The position numbers and the translations under genes were made by a program. DNA of 8,327 nt, taken from contig CALBTN010000011.1 in assembly GCA_937967345.1 (NCBI GenBank), positions 1-8,327 on the forward strand, given 5' to 3'. This stretch comes from an uncultured Rubrivivax sp. (GTDB taxonomy: Bacteria; Pseudomonadota; Gammaproteobacteria; Burkholderiales; Burkholderiaceae_C). Of this stretch, positions 7,183 through 8,327 are shown piece by piece (position 1 is the first letter of the stretch; each line of letters opens with the position of its first letter). Below the pieces are notes generated by a model that was given only the letters and a program-made list of their open reading frames with translations, made no database searches and was not told where the DNA came from.

Positions 7183-7198
7183 CTGTATGTATATACAG
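7183..7198 (-). promoter_or_regulatory. LexA box (SOS operator) of imuA-imuB-dnaE2
   Basis: The 16-bp sequence reads CTGTATATACATACAG on the minus strand. It matches the CTGT-N8-ACAG consensus of the E. coli-type SOS box, has a nearly perfect alternating AT core, and is preceded by the favoured TA. It sits 55 nt upstream of the imuA ATG and is the only such site I noticed in the window. It predicts LexA repression relieved by RecA after DNA damage. The AT-rich core may also serve as part of the -10 region; no good -35 is visible. Confidence 0.92.
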
Positions 7199-7202
7199 TA
7201 CT

Positions 7203-7328
7203 CTACGACCTCTTGGCCGACTTGGGTAGAGGGCGCAGCGGCCCCCACCGGCCCCGTCTATTGGTAGACAGCGTCTTGCGGCTCACCTGCAGTTCGAGGC
7301 AGGCGTCGGCTACGGTCATCAGGCCCAT
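7203..7328 (-). CDS. Small helix-turn-helix protein, excisionase/AlpA-like, probably truncated
   Basis: This 41-codon ORF was found by eye. Its ATG at 7328 is preceded by AAGGAG (7336-7341) with a 7-nt spacer, the best ribosome binding site in this stretch. The product begins MGLMTVADACLELQVSRKTL, which fits the pattern of the MerR-like/HTH_17 domain of phage excisionases and AlpA regulators (T-V-A-D-A…L-x-V-S-R-K-T-L), followed by a basic GRWGPLRPLPKSAKRS. Members usually run about 55-70 residues and continue with a wing and an 'R..DL..F' tail, which is missing here, so this is likely a 3'-truncated gene or remnant. The stop is four bases from the LexA box and the strand is that of imuA. Whether it is expressed or functional is unknown; an alternative is a short chance ORF, but the SD plus motif argue against that. 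Confidence 0.5.
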   Translation of the reverse strand: MGLMTVADACLELQVSRKTLSTNRRGRWGPLRPLPKSAKRS

Positions 7329-7374
7329 CGTTCAGCTCCTTAGGTTGAGGTCCTGGAGCTGATAGCGGCACGAA

Positions 7375-7380
7375 GTTATA
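7375..7380 (-). promoter_or_regulatory. Possible -10 element upstream of the small HTH ORF
   Basis: The minus strand reads TATAAC, a 5/6 match to TATAAT, 47 nt upstream of the small ORF's ATG at 7328. A spacing of 17 bp places no recognisable -35 upstream, so this is a weak promoter candidate supported mainly by position and by the AT-richness of the hexamer within GC-rich DNA. Confidence 0.25.
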
Positions 7381-7412
7381 TCGGGCCACCCCGCCGAGCC
7401 ATTTGGTGCCCG

Positions 7413-7435
7413 TTTGACGGCCAAGGTGCGTCAAA
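7413..7435. repeat. 7-bp inverted repeat TTTGACG…CGTCAAA, operator-like
   Basis: TTTGACG (7413-7419) and CGTCAAA (7429-7435) are exact reverse complements separated by 9 bp, giving 16 bp (about 1.5 helical turns) between the starts of the arms. It lies upstream of the possible -10 of the small HTH ORF. It could be a dimeric repressor site or an excisionase/integrase site. No function is established. Confidence 0.4.
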
Positions 7436-7439
7436 GGCC

Positions 7440-7558
7440 GCGTCTGTCGCCGTCTGACACAGTAGGGTGTGGAGGTATTGGGTGGTGGCCCGGTTGCCGG
7501 GGCAAGGTCGCCGAATCGCGCCAAGTCATTGATGCGATTCAGATTTCCCAGAGCGTGA
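7440..7558. other. Gene-poor stretch between tRNA-Thr and the small HTH ORF
   Basis: Within the 266 bp between the tRNA end (7595) and the small ORF start (7328), apart from the two inverted repeats and the weak -10, I see no convincing gene. An 88-codon frame on the minus strand (7258-7524) lacks a ribosome binding site and family features. The base composition looks less GC-biased than the flanking genes. No transposase, integrase or copy of the tRNA 3' end was recognised here. Confidence 0.5.
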
Positions 7559-7578
7559 TGGCAGTGGAGGAACTGCCA
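7559..7578 (-). terminator. Perfect hairpin downstream of tRNA-Thr, possible terminator or processing signal
   Basis: TGGCAGT (7559-7565) and ACTGCCA (7572-7578) are exact reverse complements with a 6-nt loop. On the minus strand the hairpin begins 16 nt after the CCA end of the tRNA. It is not followed by a U-tract, so intrinsic termination would be weak. It could limit read-through of the sspA-sspB-tRNA transcript or guide 3' trimming of the tRNA. The repeat is certain, the role is not. Confidence 0.35.
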
Positions 7579-7594
7579 AATCGTGAAGTTCTTG

Positions 7595-7670
7595 TGGTGC
7601 CGGCTGTCCGAATCGAACGGACGACCTTCCGCTTACAAGGCGGGTGCTCTACCTGCTGAGCTAAGCCGGC
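7595..7670 (-). tRNA. tRNA-Thr (TGT anticodon)
   Basis: This 76-nt gene folds as a complete cloverleaf. The acceptor stem pairs GCCGGCT with AGCCGGC. The D arm contains AGCTCAGCAGGTAGAGC. The anticodon stem CCGCC/GGCGG-type pairing frames the loop CTTGTAA with anticodon TGT (7635-7637, plus-strand aca), reading ACA codons for threonine. The T arm holds GTTCGATTC, and a discriminator A is followed by genome-encoded CCA (7595-7597). It resembles E. coli tRNA-Thr(UGU). It starts 25 nt after the sspB stop on the same strand, so it may be co-transcribed with sspA-sspB or use a promoter inside the end of sspB. Confidence 0.97.
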
Positions 7671-7695
7671 GCGCTGGGGGATTCTAGGTGCGGCG

Positions 7696-8226
7696 CTACT
7701 TCACGCGCTTCAGCGACGGGCGCGGCGCGGGCGGCTCGGGAGGGTCGTCGGGCGGCGATTGCTCTGCATCCGCCTGCGCCGCGTCGGACTCGGCGTCGGT
7801 TCGCGCCAGACGCAGCCCGGCGCGCGGCGGCGCGGCGCTGCCTTCGGCCTCGTCGGCGCAGGCCGGCGCCGCCGCCGCGGCGTCGGCCAGCGTCGGCACC
7901 GGAAAGGCCATGCCCTGGCCGTTCTCGCGGGCATAGATCGCCACCACGTGGTCGACCGGGACGACGATCTCGCGCACCGCGCCACCGAAGCGCGCCTTGA
8001 ACTCGATGAACTCGTTGCCGAGCTTCAATCCCGTGGTTGCCTCGAAGCCGATGTTGAGCACGATCTCGCTGTTCTTCACGTACTCCATCGGCACCTGCAC
8101 ACGGGCATCGACGAACACCGCGATGTACGGCGTGAAGCCGTTGTCGGTGCACCAGTCGTGCAATGCACGGATCAGGTAGGGCCGCGTCGAGCTGCCTTGC
8201 GGCGGCGCTGCACTCGGCTTGGACAT
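7696..8226 (-). CDS. sspB: SspB, ClpXP protease specificity-enhancing factor
   Basis: SspB binds ssrA-tagged, incompletely made proteins and delivers them to ClpXP for degradation. This 176-residue protein has the folded substrate-binding domain at about residues 14-115 (RPYLIRALHDWCTDNGFTPYIAVFVD, then VPMEYVKNSEIVLNIG, and FKARFGGAVREIVVPVDHVVAIYARENGQGM). A low-complexity linker rich in Ala, Pro, Asp and Glu follows (about 116-168). The protein ends in RPSLKRVK (169-176), matching the short ClpX-binding motif at the end of E. coli SspB. The length is slightly above the 165 residues of E. coli SspB because of the linker. The start is the ATG at 8226, 24 nt after the sspA stop; the SD is weak (CAGG near the ATG). 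The sspA-sspB order is conserved in proteobacteria. Confidence 0.95.
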   Translation of the reverse strand: MSKPSAAPPQGSSTRPYLIRALHDWCTDNGFTPYIAVFVDARVQVPMEYVKNSEIVLNIGFEATTGLKLGNEFIEFKARFGGAVREIVVPVDHVVAIYARENGQGMAFPVPTLADAAAAAPACADEAEGSAAPPRAGLRLARTDAESDAAQADAEQSPPDDPPEPPAPRPSLKRVK

Positions 8227-8250
8227 GGCCTGCGCTTTCGTGCCGCGCGC

Positions 8251-8327
8251 TTACTTGCGCATCACCTTTTCCGACGGCGTCAGCGCTTCGATGTAGGCCG
8301 GGCGCGAGAAGATGCGCTCGGCATACT
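8251..8327 (-). CDS. sspA: SspA (stringent starvation protein A), C-terminal end only
   Basis: Only the last 24 codons and the TAA stop (8251-8253) are inside the window; the 5' part lies beyond the right edge. The visible peptide YAERIFSRPAYIEALTPSEK followed by VMRK resembles the C-terminal helix of SspA, a glutathione S-transferase-fold protein that binds RNA polymerase and supports survival of starvation and acid stress. The call rests on this tail together with the adjacent sspB, its usual operon partner. Confidence 0.82.
   Translation of the reverse strand, partial: YAERIFSRPAYIEALTPSEKVMRK

Noticed and set aside
7258..7524. 88-codon minus-strand frame between the tRNA and imuA
   Set aside because: No ribosome binding site and no domain pattern. 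It overlaps in another frame the small HTH ORF, which has both.
7414..7659. Plus-strand frame running through the tRNA
   Set aside because: Its C-terminus is the antisense of tRNA-Thr, a common source of false protein predictions.
1..8327. CRISPR array, insertion sequence or transposase
   Set aside because: No regularly spaced direct repeats of suitable length, no terminal inverted repeats with a transposase, and no integrase gene were seen on either strand.

Overview
The window is very GC-rich and codes almost entirely on the minus strand. Gene content (sspA–sspB followed by a tRNA-Thr, an imuA–imuB–dnaE2 cassette with a compact ImuB, and an E. coli-type LexA box) points to a betaproteobacterium, probably Burkholderiales. 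This placement is inferred from protein resemblance recalled without any database search.

The layout is described from the right edge leftwards, in the direction of transcription. First comes the last 24 codons of sspA (8251-8327), then sspB (7696-8226), the ClpXP adaptor, then a complete tRNA-Thr(TGT) with encoded CCA (7595-7670). Next is a stretch of about 390 bp (7206-7594) with no long convincing gene. It holds two clean inverted repeats and a 41-codon ORF with a strong ribosome binding site, whose product looks like the helix-turn-helix part of an excisionase/AlpA-type protein. Four bases past that small ORF lies a textbook LexA box (7183-7198). It heads the damage-inducible mutasome operon: imuA (6312-7127), imuB (4946-6370, overlapping imuA by 59 bp) and dnaE2 (1824-4934, 11 bp after imuB). 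In the known model, ImuA and ImuB recruit the error-prone polymerase DnaE2 to lesions for SOS mutagenesis.

After a 101-bp gap with hairpin-forming sequence and nested inverted repeats comes a second, two-gene operon. It consists of a PaaX-family regulator (865-1722) joined by an ATGA stop/start overlap to an AidB-type acyl-CoA dehydrogenase (868 to beyond base 1, C-terminus outside the window). AidB proteins are linked to protection against DNA alkylation, so the left 7 kb can be read as a DNA-damage-response neighbourhood, although the two operons appear to be controlled separately.

Every recognisable gene belongs to a known family. I do not see a clearly new multi-gene system. The points that deserve a second look are the small HTH ORF and repeat-containing stretch between the tRNA and the SOS box, the PaaX–AidB pairing with its inverted-repeat promoter, and an in-frame 12-bp tandem repeat in the ImuB linker.
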